Assembly (NCBI GenBank): GCA_026936325.1
Contig: JAPTHN010000149.1
Coordinates: forward strand, 62,001 to 126,000
Length of the DNA: 64,000 nt
Origin: Platynereis dumerilii
Taxonomy: Eukaryota; Annelida; Polychaeta; Phyllodocida; Nereididae
Direction of reading: 5' to 3'
Below, one piece after another: positions 36,154-48,225 of the stretch. How positions within the stretch are numbered: the first letter of the stretch is position 1; the number at the start of each line of letters is the position of its first letter. A program made the position numbers and the translations under genes. Below the pieces are notes generated by a model. That model did no database searches. It had not been told where the DNA came from and worked only from the letters and a program-made list of their open reading frames with translations.

Positions 36154-37879
36154 ATAATTTTTAAGTTTAGAAAAAACGTTGGGTCTACTGAAAATACAAA
36201 TAGAATGCCATCTGGATAGGCCTACCATTTTGGAAGCGATAAAAATTAAACTCAGGGGTCTCCATGCCACATTCTACTTATAATAAAGAGTAACTTGTAC
36301 ATTATTGTATGAAGTCTGGGTCGAAGTCCATTTGGCAACTCATTCCAACATATTTTCTTCTTATGCTTTGTAAAGGAGATCTCAATATGAATATATATGA
36401 ATATATATATATTTTTTAACTGTGCCATTTAACTGCACTGATATATCAACTGGTTAACTTTTATCCATTGAGCACTTTTTATTTTTATATGCACTTTTTT
36501 CAATGACTAATATGGTTTATATCTTTATTTTGTGTTTTATGCCACTTTGACAATAAGCTGAATTGGTATTTCATGAGTATGTCCCATCAAATATTCTGTT
36601 TGATATAAATATGGAAGTAGACTTTATTAGTCTCATTTTGGTGAAAGTAGAATTTTATAGGATGTACAGGAGATAAATTTACGTTGCCTATAGCTATAGT
36701 GTTTGAGGATGATATAATAATATGCACTTGCACTGATACGTATACGTATTCTTATTTCAATGCCATGAGCTAAAATTGGCATCGCTTTAGCCGCAGGATG
36801 AAACCATTAAAAGTGTAATAAATGTGTTTTAAGATGAACTTATGTGTGGGCGCATCACATATGCATTTCGTATTGTTTGCTGCTATTTTCAACAGGTATG
36901 TAACCAGTGCAATACATATAAATAATTATTCATAGATTTAGATGATCACCGTCCCCTACAATGATTATACATGGGCCTCTACCTGCAGTTGAAGATATTT
37001 TATGTTATATGCATTTTGTATAGCTGAAGGATGAAAATATGTACATGTATGTCAGTATAGTGGGATGCCATAATTACGTTAGCATGAATTATTGACCCAG
37101 TTATGACAGAAATGAAATAGAATATATGGATGTTGTAGATTCTGAGAAAAGGAAGGCAGCACTCTATTTTGCCTTCATAATTCTTCAAGAAATGGAGAGG
37201 TATGGCGATGTCTGATGGAGAGTTGTGTGCATGTCATCAATTCTTAAGGATGCCTAATGGTACAGTAATGCTCCCTAACATTCTACCATTAGCGACAGGC
37301 CTCAGTGAATGTCCAAAAACCAGAGGATATCTATCTTAATATGGTAACATGAAAGGTTGCGTTGTGGCAGTGTGAAATGAAAGAGAGCCCGGGGAATTCA
37401 GTGAGCTCTTAAAAGTTTCCGCATTACTAGTTCCAAAAAATTTGGTCATGCTGGAGGCTGGTTGGAAGAGAGGCATTTTGTTTGTCTCACCAAGGATTGT
37501 GCGTGTATGAATCATCTGCATGGGTGTCTTTCATATTTCAAGAAAGTGTCAATGTCACCCTAATTTGTAATTTTAAAATGCTTCTATCATGTTGTTTCAA
37601 GACTGTACTTTTTCTGTAAAATGGTCCTTTGGACAATAAACTACATACATGCATACATACGTATATTATGTTTGCTCGTCTGTGTAACCCTAAATAAAAT
37701 TTCCCTGATACTGGTCTTCATCAGAAAAAGTAGGTCTGTATATCCATCTATTCTTAAGGACAATTTAAGCTTGACAGGATGGTGCTTTCTAACACATAAT
37801 TTGCCCCAAAGTTATGAAAATTTACACAGTGATAAAGAACATAAAAGCTATTTGCAGAATGCACATATACCTGACATAG

Positions 37880-38110
37880 AAACTAATTATTTCCCCTTTT
37901 CTGATTCTTTAATATCTCTTGAGGTCAATTTTCAGTGCTGCCAGGTGGAAGGTCAGCTCAACTTGGACATTCACTGTCACCCACTAATTGCTGCTGGACT
38001 TTTATTATTGGGGTGATGGACTTCAGCTGGTCAGGCAGTAGTCACTCAATGGTCAAGCTGTTTCAATTGGCTTCGTTTTTTCACTGCAGATGCCCGCAAC
38101 TGCCAAAGAA
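37880..38110 (+). repeat. Dispersed repeat family D, copy 3
   Basis: CAATTTTCAGTGCTGCCAGG, TCAGCTCAACTTGGACATTC and GGGGTGATGGACTTCAGCTG match copy 1 in the same orientation. It occupies the equivalent place in copy B of the old duplication, so copies 1 and 3 are probably duplication partners. Confidence 0.8.
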
Positions 38111-39388
38111 GCTGTTGTAAATGTGAAAAAACACAGTAATATTTCCAAAAAAAAAATTAGTTTTTAAATAAATTTGTGGAATGTTCAAGAAAGTTCATGG
38201 AAGATGATTTATATATGCCTCAATTGCCCAGTAAATTCTACGTCAATATGAGCTGATTACTCGAGATTTTTACAGAGTGTCCTGCCGGTTCCAATGGGCT
38301 AGTAGTATTGAACGGAGGAATAGAGTGTGATTGCCTTAGCTCTTTGACTGCAATCAAATCAGTCACCAAAGGCTTGCATTCAATGCTGACCAATGTGACA
38401 ATTACGTTATAAAGGAGAGAAAAAGGTGGCACATTGACAGAAAAAGTGTTTATCAATTGGTCACATAGCAGTGAACTTCCAATTCAATACATGAAGCTTC
38501 CTAATCAGAATTGTGGGTTCAAATCAGATTTGAGAAGGATTTGGTGTCCACCCAATGGATGAATTATGTTGTTTTAAAAAATAGTTTGAAGGAATTCAAT
38601 GTTAATCTGGTCACAAGAATTCAATTACATGAAGCACTTTCTGAAGAAGCACACATGAGTGGCACTGGTAAAAGCAGAGTACATTGCTGAAAACAATTTG
38701 CTTGTGCCTAATTTTGTTTGCAACTCACTGAATGAGTCTGTAACAACAAATGTTCTCATGCCAGTAGCTCTTGTGGCCAATTATTGTGTGACCAGCAGCT
38801 AAGATCTTTCACAAACAGCTGCCTCACAAAAGTGTTTTTGCTCAACGTGATTAACAAGTCAGGTAATGAGCCTTCCAAGTCTTACTGGGCTATATATAGT
38901 ATATTAGCAGGGGATGTATGGAAAAGTGCTGTGTGTAGAATTATGTACTTACAGTGTCTAGTTCTGGACAAAACTAATTCCTGTCTTCTCAGTGGAATAT
39001 ATTGGTGTGTGTCTGGATGTGCATTTTGCGATTCAGAAAATAGAAGGTACTATTGGTGGTCTCCATCTCAATTGATTTTCTGACAGAATACCACTTTATG
39101 TGTTTATCAATCAATCAATCAATCTACATTCTATCTATCTATCTGTCCATGCATCTACGTACATATCCATAGATCCAGATTCGATGTCCACTCATTAATA
39201 TATCTACAATTTATTGCTCTATTTATACATATTTTGAACGGTCAACAATCAAAACAAATAATGAAGAAATCTGGAAGCAACAGACAATTGTGAACCTGCC
39301 TATGGCACCTCCTCTCCTCCTTATCTCGTCCTTCCTTATCACGTCACAGCGTCGCCTTCTTCTATCCCCTATCGATCTTCAAGGGAGA

Positions 39389-39488
39389 AACGGCAAAGCC
39401 GCAGCCACATGAGGTGCCTGTTAATCAATTATTTACGGATTTGTCGCCAGCACTTGTAATCAGGCACCTGCTTTCAACTCCACCAAGA
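39389..39488. repeat. Inverted partner of the 36052-36153 repeat
   Basis: The reverse complement of the short AGGTGCC-bounded repeat, just left of repeat C copy 2. Confidence 0.7.
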
Positions 39489-39619
39489 TTTAATTTAAAT
39501 GTCTCAAACAAAAGAATGGATAGCCAAAGGAAGGAATCCATAATCATCCATGTATACATACATCTTTCATCCGTCATATTTCCTTGGTTTAAACAATCTG
39601 GTAAACCATTGATCTTTAT

Positions 39620-39985
39620 CAAAGAATTTGTATCGCTGTGCTTGGTTGGAATTGACAGCTTACCTTATAGATCTTTGCGGATTGGCGGTCCACTGGAAGA
39701 ATTAATTTTCTTATTTTCAAATTGCAAAGTGGCTTTGCCACATCATCGACAGTTTTCTGTTGGTCTCCTAATCTTCTTATTTGATCAAGTACCTCAAGTC
39801 ATTAACTAGTTTGTTTATTGTCACTTATGCTGCTAGATATGATAAGCACTGAATCAACTGATTAACCATAACTGACACAAACAAAACATTTTTAAGCCAG
39901 TGACATCACACGACCAAGTTGAAAGTTAATTTTTAAACTGTTTGGGCCGGCTAATCCGCAAACAGCTCTAAGGTTATGTCTGAGA
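39620..39985 (+). repeat. Dispersed repeat family C, copy 2
   Basis: It shares TTTGCGGATTGGCGGTCCA, CAAATTGCAAAGTGGCTTTG, ACTAGTTTGTTTATTGTCAC, TTTTTAAGCCAGTGACAT and AATCCGCAAACAGCTCT with the copies at 7780 and 49300. Copy 3 is its closest relative by eye. Confidence 0.78.
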
Positions 39986-42063
39986 GTGATCATGTTTTCT
40001 GAACTATCAGATATTGCCATGATGTTGTGAGATTGGTGTGATTATAGGGAAGACAGTGCACAGAGATGAGAAACGAAATCAAAATTTTTATTTTAGAAAT
40101 TGGATATTGAGAGGACATGTGATACAAATGCCTCCATCACTAATATCATGACGACTGGATGTGCCATCTTCTGGACAACTTTATTATGGGCTATATGGGC
40201 AGTTTTACAGTATTTGCACTCGGCCAATTTTTCGTCTTTAAGCAATTACTCTGAGAAAAGTATGACAGGTACACAGAAATTTGTCTTGGTGGCAGTCTTT
40301 TACTACATTGAAGTATTTGTGTACCAAATTTTACCTTGCTACGATCCTTAGTTTTGATACAGCAGGCGATTTATGACCAATTTTTGCACTTTTTTGTGTC
40401 TCACGGGCAGTTTGGCATATTTTTATGGCAACACAGAAAAGCAATGGAGGCAGTTGTGATTCATGTTAATGATCCCTGTCTGGACCTATGTCTTGGGCAT
40501 AAAATACAACAGGTTTCATGTGAATAAGGCATATACCAAAGGAGCTGTCTCCAACAATGTCGAAAATGGCATGTGTCAAAAAGTTTGTCTTCGATGGACC
40601 ATTTATTACTGCGTATGCTGTTATGAATCAGTATCAAAGTGTGTATCTACCATTTGTGTCAATTTTGTAGCTGGAGACATGTCTTAAGGTAAATCAAAAA
40701 GATTCATTCCAGAATCTATACCTTGTTTTCGGAATGTGAGGCTTGAATATGATGTCAAAAAAATGTGTCCTCTCCAGTACGAGGAAAAAACGCTCAGGAT
40801 TCGGAAGGAAAAAACAAGCTATTTGTGTTTTATTTTCTCGATTGTGTGCCTCTACATCAATGTGACAAATGCAAGTTGAAAAAATATCCAGGCAATGCAA
40901 ATACATTTTCTTAAAAATTAAAATTCATTATGTCACAAAATGTCCTCTCCAGTACATCATAAGTTTCGCTCTGATTCAAGTCTTTTAACCCTGGATTCAT
41001 TAAGGAAAAGAACATTGCTGAAATAAATAATTTAACCAGGATGCCTAAAAAGGGTATTTATAAATATAGAAAATAAAGATATATGTTTTAAGATTATTAA
41101 ATTGCACTATTATGAGAAAATCAAACTTGAGAGTAAAAGGCACTTATTTTATGTAATATATCATTATAAATGCAATTTTTCACAAATAACAGAGTGACTA
41201 AACAAGATAATGTGTAAATATCTTGTTTATGGAGCAATTCGAGCTGATTTTTTTTCTGAGCCTTAATTTTGGGTCATTTTCGGTGATTTTTCTCTCTAGA
41301 ACGTGGTCTTTCACACAAAGGAAACACTATGAGTTCAAGTCAAACAGCAACAAAACTTGACTTTGAGTTAGTAGGATGCCTAAGCATTATTTATCTTGGC
41401 AATCATGTGTCTATTATGACTAAAACCTTACTAAACACTGTAAAACATAAACTTTGAGAGTAAGGAATATTTAATTTCATTAATTTCGTCATAAAAATTG
41501 TTGGAAAAAAAGTTCTGCCATATTTCATCGAGATTTAAGTTTTGTATTGCTTTTGGGGGTTCTATGCAACAAGATGGCTGAATTTCCATTGCAAAAATGG
41601 TTAAATTAGTATTCACATGGACATTTTTTCTGATAAACATTTTTTTCAAAAATTCAAACCTTGCCTTCTTTATGGAGTGGCAACTTGGTGATAAACCAAC
41701 AAATCACATGTGTTCTTGTTGATTTATGAATCTTTAATATGTTCATTTCATGATAGCATGAAGGAAATTCTCATTTACAAACCTTTATTTTGATCCCCCA
41801 TGAGACACTTTGAGTGCAGATACTGTAAAACAGCCCATATACATTATTGTAGTTGCTAAATATTGGTTTTATTGATGCATTTAGAGTAATAAAGCAGTTA
41901 TAAATTCATTATGGAATCTCTTGAATTCCGTTTATTGGGAGGTATTAAACAAGTGTCATTCTGGGCATTGCTTACCAATGTGTAAGTATTTACTCAGCGT
42001 TGACATGAACTCCTGGGAGGTTCTTCTGGGGTTTGCCACTTACTTGACTCTAACAAACTTAAA
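39986..42063. other. No recognisable gene
   Basis: A plus-strand frame at 40100-40351 has a hydrophobic stretch (IFWTTLLWAIWAVLQYL), and another runs at 40463-40687 in the same phase. They match no family I know and sit in AT-rich DNA. I do not call them a gene. Confidence 0.4.
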
Positions 42064-42076
42064 CATTATTTCATGT

Positions 42077-42382
42077 TTTGTTTGTTTGTTTGTTTGTATT
42101 TTACGCCTCTGCAGCACCTTAGTGGGCTATATCGAGGCAGGCGACCACCGTGTGATGATGATGAGATGAGAAGACTGTGAGTCTGGTACATACCCTATTA
42201 ATTCAGGGATGCCCAGGGTCTTTCAGTTGCCCCAGCATAGAACACTGGATACAACCCGCCTCCATTTAATGTCCCATGGGCTTGGACTAAATTGAGTTCC
42301 GGGGTGGGATTCGAACCCACGTCCTCAGAGCCAGTGGTTGTGCAAACAAGCACTCTTAACCATTAGGCCACGGAGGAACTCT
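42077..42382 (-). repeat. SINE family 1, complete copy with 13-bp target duplication
   Basis: On the minus strand it starts GAGTTCCTCCGTGGCCTAAT (A box TGGCCTAATGG) and has a B box in GTGGGTTCGAATCCCACCCC. The family body follows, ending CTCGATATAGCCCACTAAGG, TGCAGAGGCGTAAAA and a (CAAA)n tail. Perfect 13-bp direct repeats CATTATTTCATGT flank it at 42064-42076 and 42383-42395, the footprint of LINE-driven insertion. This is the youngest-looking and best reference copy. Confidence 0.95.
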
Positions 42383-42395
42383 CATTATTTCATGT

Positions 42396-43149
42396 AAAAC
42401 ATAACATAGTATCTGGGCACAGAACAACCGCAGTTTTACAAGCTGACTGGTAAGATTGGGCAAGAACTGTATGATCATTAAGGATGATTTATAAGCTCAT
42501 CAAAAATATAAGTAGTCACTAGACAATCTCAAATACAACTGGTATCAAAGTGTAGCAAAATTTTGGATTTTTTTCATAATCACAAAAAAAAATGGAAGTG
42601 ATTAGAAATCTCAAATACACGAATAAAATTGTCATAGAATACTATTTTTGCTTTTAACTCTGGTGGGATTGGATCTCTAGGTTATTTTTTCTGTCTGTTT
42701 TTCAGTGTGTGATTCACAGCGCCCTCCCTTACAGGTATGATGTACCAAAAAGTTTAACAGCCACTGCAGCAGTTTTATTGTTGTTATCAGTCAGGATAGT
42801 GGGCAGACCAAAAGTCTGGCTGATGCAGAGATTCCTTCTACCTTCATTTCCTCTTCATTACGTCCCTTGGAGTCACCCTACTTTCTGTACTTCCCCAGCT
42901 TTTTATTGCTTTTGTAGTAGTTTGTTTCATAGTGTCTACCCCAGGTTGATTCCCCACAGTGACACTAGAAGCTGTAAAATTGTGTTTAGGGCCCTTTTAT
43001 AGCTGGACCAAAGTCTTTGTGAAGAGACTGGGAATGAGAGTGGTCCAAGAATAAACTGATGCGTATTGTACACGAATGGCAAGTTTTTTCATGGAGCAGC
43101 TGCTGTAAAGTAACCGCCCGCGCGCTATCAAATTAACCTTTCAGACTTT
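42396..43149. other. No recognisable gene
   Basis: Nothing diagnostic. A 97-codon plus-strand frame at 42709-43002 shows no family motif. Confidence 0.45.
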
Positions 43150-43600
43150 ATATTATGTATGTGCACTAAGTTCAATTAGGGACCATTCAGAATTTATGAC
43201 GGGGGCGGGGGTGGAAGTTTTGGCCGAGGGGGTACTAACTTTTCACATGTGTTCCAAGGAGGGGGGGGTACTAATTTTTGACAACATGTCCAAGGGGGTA
43301 AGAAATCATTTTAACAACACAAAAATGTTATAAAACATATATAATTATACTCAGTTTGATCATGATCATGCACTGTTACGTGCAAAAGTCCATGAATCTG
43401 TTAGTGCGACTGTACAAGGGCCACATCATGTATACATGTAACAGTAAATGTATGTATTGCTTTGTATATCGGGGGGGGGGGAGTACAAAAAATAAGCATG
43501 AAATCTGAGGGTGGGGTACTAAAAATCCGCATGGACCTCAAGGGGGTATACATTTTCACTGGAAGTTTTGGCAAAACTGGACTGGCCAAAAGTACCATAG
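43150..43600. repeat. G-rich dispersed-type repeat
   Basis: GGGACCATTCAGAATTTATG opens a segment in which GGGGGTACTAA, GGGGGTAAGAAAT, GGGGGGAGTACAAAAA and GGGGTACTAAAAATC words recur. GGAAGTTTTGGC occurs near both ends (43213 and 43560). This looks like a non-autonomous transposon style, but I cannot define its ends or family. Confidence 0.5.
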
Positions 43601-44319
43601 CAATTTACAATTACCATCAATACAAATAAAGTATTTCTTGTTACGTCTCAGGTGGAAAATCCAGCAAGAAAGTCTGGATTGAGAGATGCATCATTGTTGT
43701 GGTAATATATTACCCATTACTTCCAATAACATGTTGGCATATGCCATGACCATGATTGATAGGTTGGTTGTTACCTTGCTTCAGTATGGGGGGAGAGCCC
43801 TTAGGTCATTGTGACCTCATATGGGTCATGATAGTGGACACTGGAGAACAAACCCCATATTAGTATATTGCCAAGAGCTAAGAGTGCTGCTACCTGTGTA
43901 ATGCCCGTTTCCTCAAAGGTCATAGAAGTCATTATGATATTGGTGCTCAATTCAATCAGCATATGAGCTGTCGCCAGGGGCACACATAATGAGATGGTAT
44001 CACTTGGAGTACACATCATATAACTTATTCATCCTCAGGGTGACAGCCTCTTCTATCAATAGCACAGGTAGCATAATTGTTATTAAGTGCATTTAATAAT
44101 CTTTCCCAGAAAAGTGAGCTCCTAATAATGACATTGTGTAATGCATTTTTCGCAGCATAATGATTGGAGCCTTGTAATTTAGGTCCTTTCATCTGGGATT
44201 TTGAGTACCTGTAAATTGGTCAACTATCCTGAGCCTCTGCTGTCTGCATTAACAGTCCTATGTTAGTTAACTCCATTTGTCCATGTTCTTTGCAGTGTAG
44301 TTTGCAAACCATTGTATTA
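43601..44319. other. No recognisable gene
   Basis: No conserved frame or repeat identified. Confidence 0.45.
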
Positions 44320-44686
44320 TTACAGCCTTCTACCTTGATAAAGAAAAATAGTGGAATGTTGCACTGTGAAAATGGCACTTGGTGTGTCATCATGCTGATG
44401 ATTTGTCATGATCATACCCAATACTTTCAATGTTAATTTGATTTAAGGAGACTAATCCTGCTTGTTGGTGACAGCCAAACGAAAGGATTATGTATCTGAT
44501 TTTCACTCTGAAATCAGTTTTGACAAGTCAATTGGCCTTCTATTGATCATGACTAATCAAACAGCCTATATGTTTCCCATGTTGAAGTAGAGAAGATGAC
44601 ACTTCATCAGCTATGATTAGTAAAGAAATGCATTTTTCACAGTGAACTGATCCTCATTGTGTCTATATCAAAGTGGAAGGCTGTAA
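44320..44686. mobile_element. TIR MITE family E, single-copy locus
   Basis: Inverted ends TTACAGCCTTCTACCTTGAT and the reverse complement of AAAGTGGAAGGCTGTAA; inner inverted pair CACTGTGAAAATGGCA / CATTTTTCACAGTG. The body (GATGATTTGTCATGATCATA, GGAGACTAATCCTGCTTGTT, GTTTCCCATGTTGAAGTAGA) closely matches the copies at 16797 and 20536. At 367 bp it is non-coding and complete-looking. Confidence 0.88.
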
Positions 44687-44826
44687 TACATCATCTTTGA
44701 AACTAAAAACTGTTTTTAAAACCTCAAGTGCTATGGAACTTTTTTAAAAGCTGTGGAAAGCTTGTCTTTACAGATCTTTTCATAATTGTAGACACTGAGA
44801 CTGAATGTGATTTTTTTCTGGGACAT

Positions 44827-44888
44827 GTATTCTATAGGGAAAAGTGACATCAACAAGTGATGACATAATTTTTCCCTATGGAATAGCA
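44827..44888. repeat. Imperfect hairpin
   Basis: ATTCTATAGGGAAAAGTGAC and TTTTTCCCTATGGAATA pair around TGACATCAACAAGTGATG. Downstream, TAACTGACAGTTTTGCATGT (about 44944) recalls the hairpin word in the 3.74-kb duplication. Confidence 0.6.
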
Positions 44889-47646
44889 TTTTCTAGGAAA
44901 ACATCACAGTGAGTGTCATTGTCTACAAATATAAAATTATCTGTAACTGACAGTTTTGCATGTTTTGAAATGACCGGCTTCAAGCAGTGTATTTTTGTCG
45001 GTCAGAACCCTCAAAATTGGCACATAAAGTAGGACAAGTTGATGAAAAGGAATTAATTTCTGTCTATAGATATGGGAGTATTTATTTGACCATCATCAGG
45101 CTGCCACTGTGGCCTTTATGTCTGGCCAAACAGTGGAAGGAAAACTTGAGGGACCACCGGGCGGTCACCATCTCAAAAGGTCACTCGTGATCCAATTGCT
45201 AATTCATTGTCTCCTGGCCCTCTGCAATGCACTTCAGACATCGACAAGTGTAGAAATGGCTTAATAACAGCATTTGTGCTTTTGTTGGTGAGAAATGTCA
45301 ATGGTGTACTTGTCTTTTAGAGCTAGACCACATCTCTAATTTTTTGGTTTTATTTTTCTTTCCCTTTTTTTACCCTCTTTATTTTGTCTTTTGTCTTTTG
45401 TGTTTCCCACCACATTTCCCCTGTGCCTTCCTCTGGCCTTTCTCTTGCCTTTCTTCTCTCCATCATTTGCCTTTCTAATTCCCTGTGAGAAATCTTTGCC
45501 TGTTCAGCTCCCTCCTCCTCTCCATCCCACTGCTATGCAGATGGCTGCTGAAGCCAACTATTTAATGCCTGGCATTTGCGAAAATTAAAACCAAATAGGC
45601 TGGAGGGCGATAAAAAATGAAAACAAACTTGAGCAAGATCCCTTGAGCTCAAACAACTGCAGTTGGAGCATCTAACAACACTTGGGCAACAGCTGTTCAT
45701 TGCAAATCATGCTCGATTGTTGTCTAACAAATTATGTTGTTCACCTACAAATTGTGCTTCACTCCTGTATATCATACTCTCCTGACAAATCATGTTGCTC
45801 TGCAAATAATGCTGTTCACTTTTACTGCTTGATGCATTGCCACACAAGCCAGTGACTGGAGCGTGAAATGAAATGAAGTGTTTTATAGATTGCCCCAAAG
45901 TACTTTCATATGCAGCTGATATACATCCGACACCAAGTGTTCAAGGTGGAAAAAATCCAAGCTAATGGGAGAAGCAACTTCTAAGTGGTGTTACATGCAC
46001 CCCACACGTAGTACTCTTTCTTGTCTGTGCTATCTTTTGGATGAAAAGCCAATATACAAAGGTGAACAATGCCTGAACATGTAAATCAAATGAGTTTCAT
46101 TGTTTTCAATGATGCAATAAAAAATTATCGTATCATATCGTATCGTAACATTTTGGTTAATTTCCAGAGGCTTCTGAGAACTAAAGTTCCAATTTGAAAG
46201 CAACTCAATCTAGATTTTAAGACACCAGCAACCAGAAGCTGGGTTTTTTTTCTGCTTGACCTCAACTTTATGGTCTGCTCCCATGGTATCACACACTGGC
46301 ACCAGTAGAAGCAAACAGCCCAAGCATGAGTCGTTTTATGGGTGCCCTCATGCACTTTATGGGAACTTGGAAACCTTTGATCAACTAAAAATACATCTCC
46401 AAGAAAAAAGGAATGGGAAAAAGAAGACAAAAAGAAAAACAAAATCTGTTAACTGTGTTAAGTCGTAGGTTAAACAAGGTGCAACTCTAGCTCCATTCAT
46501 TCTACCAGGAATCCAGGAACAGTTTACTGGAAGATTACGAGAGCAGAATGCTGAAAGGAAAATGTGAGAAATGCCAACACTAGCTCAATGAAGGCTCAAC
46601 GAATGTGCAAATTGCTCTGTGTTAACATCACTTCTTAGTAGTTAGTGCAATTCCTGTGCTAAGGACTAGAAAAGCCCATTGGGACATAATGAGCTATGGG
46701 AGGGCATTTTAAAATAATGATATTAACTGTGCATGTGGTAAGAGGCACTGCCTGGACAGGAATCTGCATTTTTCCTTTGCATAAGTCTTTTCACAACAAA
46801 ATTTCTGGCAGCTCTGTTTTTTCTACTGTTTTTGGAAGGTGAGCTAGTCATGTAAGTCCAGAGGTATTCAAAGCAGTTCATATTTGTCCGGTCTGTGATA
46901 ACATTGCCATATATTTTGTATATGTATATTTGGTGTTTGATTTGGAAATTTAGGTAAATCCAATGCAACTGAATAATATGGATTGTTTCCACAAAAAGAT
47001 ATGAATCTTTTTATAAATATAAATCATAACATTAAGGCAATTGATATAAGACACATATCCAAGTAATAATATGCTGATGTTTTTGATTTGTTTGTGCCCT
47101 GTAAGTATATACTTTCACATTTTCACAACATTAAGTGTCCTTTTCTCTGTTTGGGCAATGTTGGCTATAAATTTACAAAGATGGTTTTTACGGTTAAGAG
47201 CATACTCAATTGACAGGCCAATTTGACATTGCCACCAGAGAGGTGCCGGAGGCTGCCTTGTGGCTGGAACAATGCTCACATTGTTGTCAACTCACACCTG
47301 TCTTCCTGCCATTAACGTTGTCATGATGCCTATCAATTATAGATACAGTAATCCAAGAGGCAAATTATGGGAATTGTCTTTACTGGAAGGTACATGGCTA
47401 CGGTGGGTTGGATCTGATTAACTTAATCAGCATAGTATACTAAATGAATTATTATATTGATCATCAGTCTTATTTAAAATGTGATTTGATACCTGGCATA
47501 GGTGGCTGCACTGAGGCAGTAAGGGGTTGATTGGTGTTATTTCAGTCTGCTGTGCCTCTTGGTGAGCAACATGTTTTGAGAAAAATAAAATCATTCAAAT
47601 AATTATCATGGACAAATTGTTACCGCATTAGATATATCGCTTACAG
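44889..47646. other. No recognisable gene
   Basis: The pyrimidine-rich stretch 45350-45480 and a Lys-rich frame at 46256-46468 are low complexity. No family motif or recognised repeat. Confidence 0.45.
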
Positions 47647-48080
47647 CAGGGTTGCCACTGGTCAGGGAAAAGTCAGGGAAATTCAAGGTCAGGAAATGTC
47701 AGAGAACTTTGAAATTAGTCAGGGAAATTTGAGATTTTGCAAAAAGTCAGGGAAAAACTCACATTGGTCAGGGAAATTTTGCATAAAAACTAATTCAAGA
47801 CACCAAAGGAAATTGTTTCGTGATAAGAACGACAGAGAAATATATGACATTTGGTCGTCTAACCTGTTTGATGGTTGTGAAGTGGCCTTCAAATCAGGAA
47901 ACTGAAGCTCAAGTGTTCTTGAGTGAGCATCCATATTATTTTTGTTTCAATTTGCAAAAGCCCGCGAATTGCTGATTGCATTCCAAACTTTGTATGTGAG
48001 CCTGTTTTTAGGTCAGGGAAAACTTGTTCTGAGACGGAAAAGTCAGGGAATTTCGAAATCCGACTCGAGTGGCAACCCTG
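47647..48080. mobile_element. hAT-like MITE with internal GTCAGGGAAA repeats
   Basis: Perfect 13-bp terminal inverted repeats CAGGGTTGCCACT at 47647-47659 and 48068-48080. The CAGGG ends suit hAT transposons. The 8-bp flanks (GCTTACAG and TCATACAA) agree at only five positions, so a target duplication, if real, has decayed. The word GTCAGGGAAA or close forms occurs about eight times near both ends, as subterminal repeats that could bind a transposase. No transposase is encoded. Confidence 0.8.
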
Positions 48081-48225
48081 TCATACAAAGTTCTGGGAAA
48101 CTTAATTTGAACTTTGAGTAGAATTCTATTTTCTTCCTCGGATTGAAGAGGACCCCAAATGCCCCTTTCGACCTTTCTCTGAGAGATGCGAGCTATTGCC
48201 TGCCTAGCCCTCTTGCTTGTGTCTG

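Larger units (their letters stand above)
33515..39155. repeat. Old direct segmental duplication, copy B
   Basis: This is the partner of 26462-32700, with collinear blocks as listed there. It lacks the SINE found in copy A and carries a different inverted copy of repeat D (34785-35290). Several unmatched stretches show later insertion or loss. No host gene is recognised. Confidence 0.88.

Noticed and set aside
40100-40690. Possible membrane protein with a hydrophobic stretch
   Set aside because: Interrupted and unrecognised; hydrophobic text is common by chance in T-rich DNA.
42298-42382. Functional tRNA gene
   Set aside because: Both Pol III boxes are present, but the sequence continues into a SINE body flanked by a target duplication, and the tRNA fold is not convincing.
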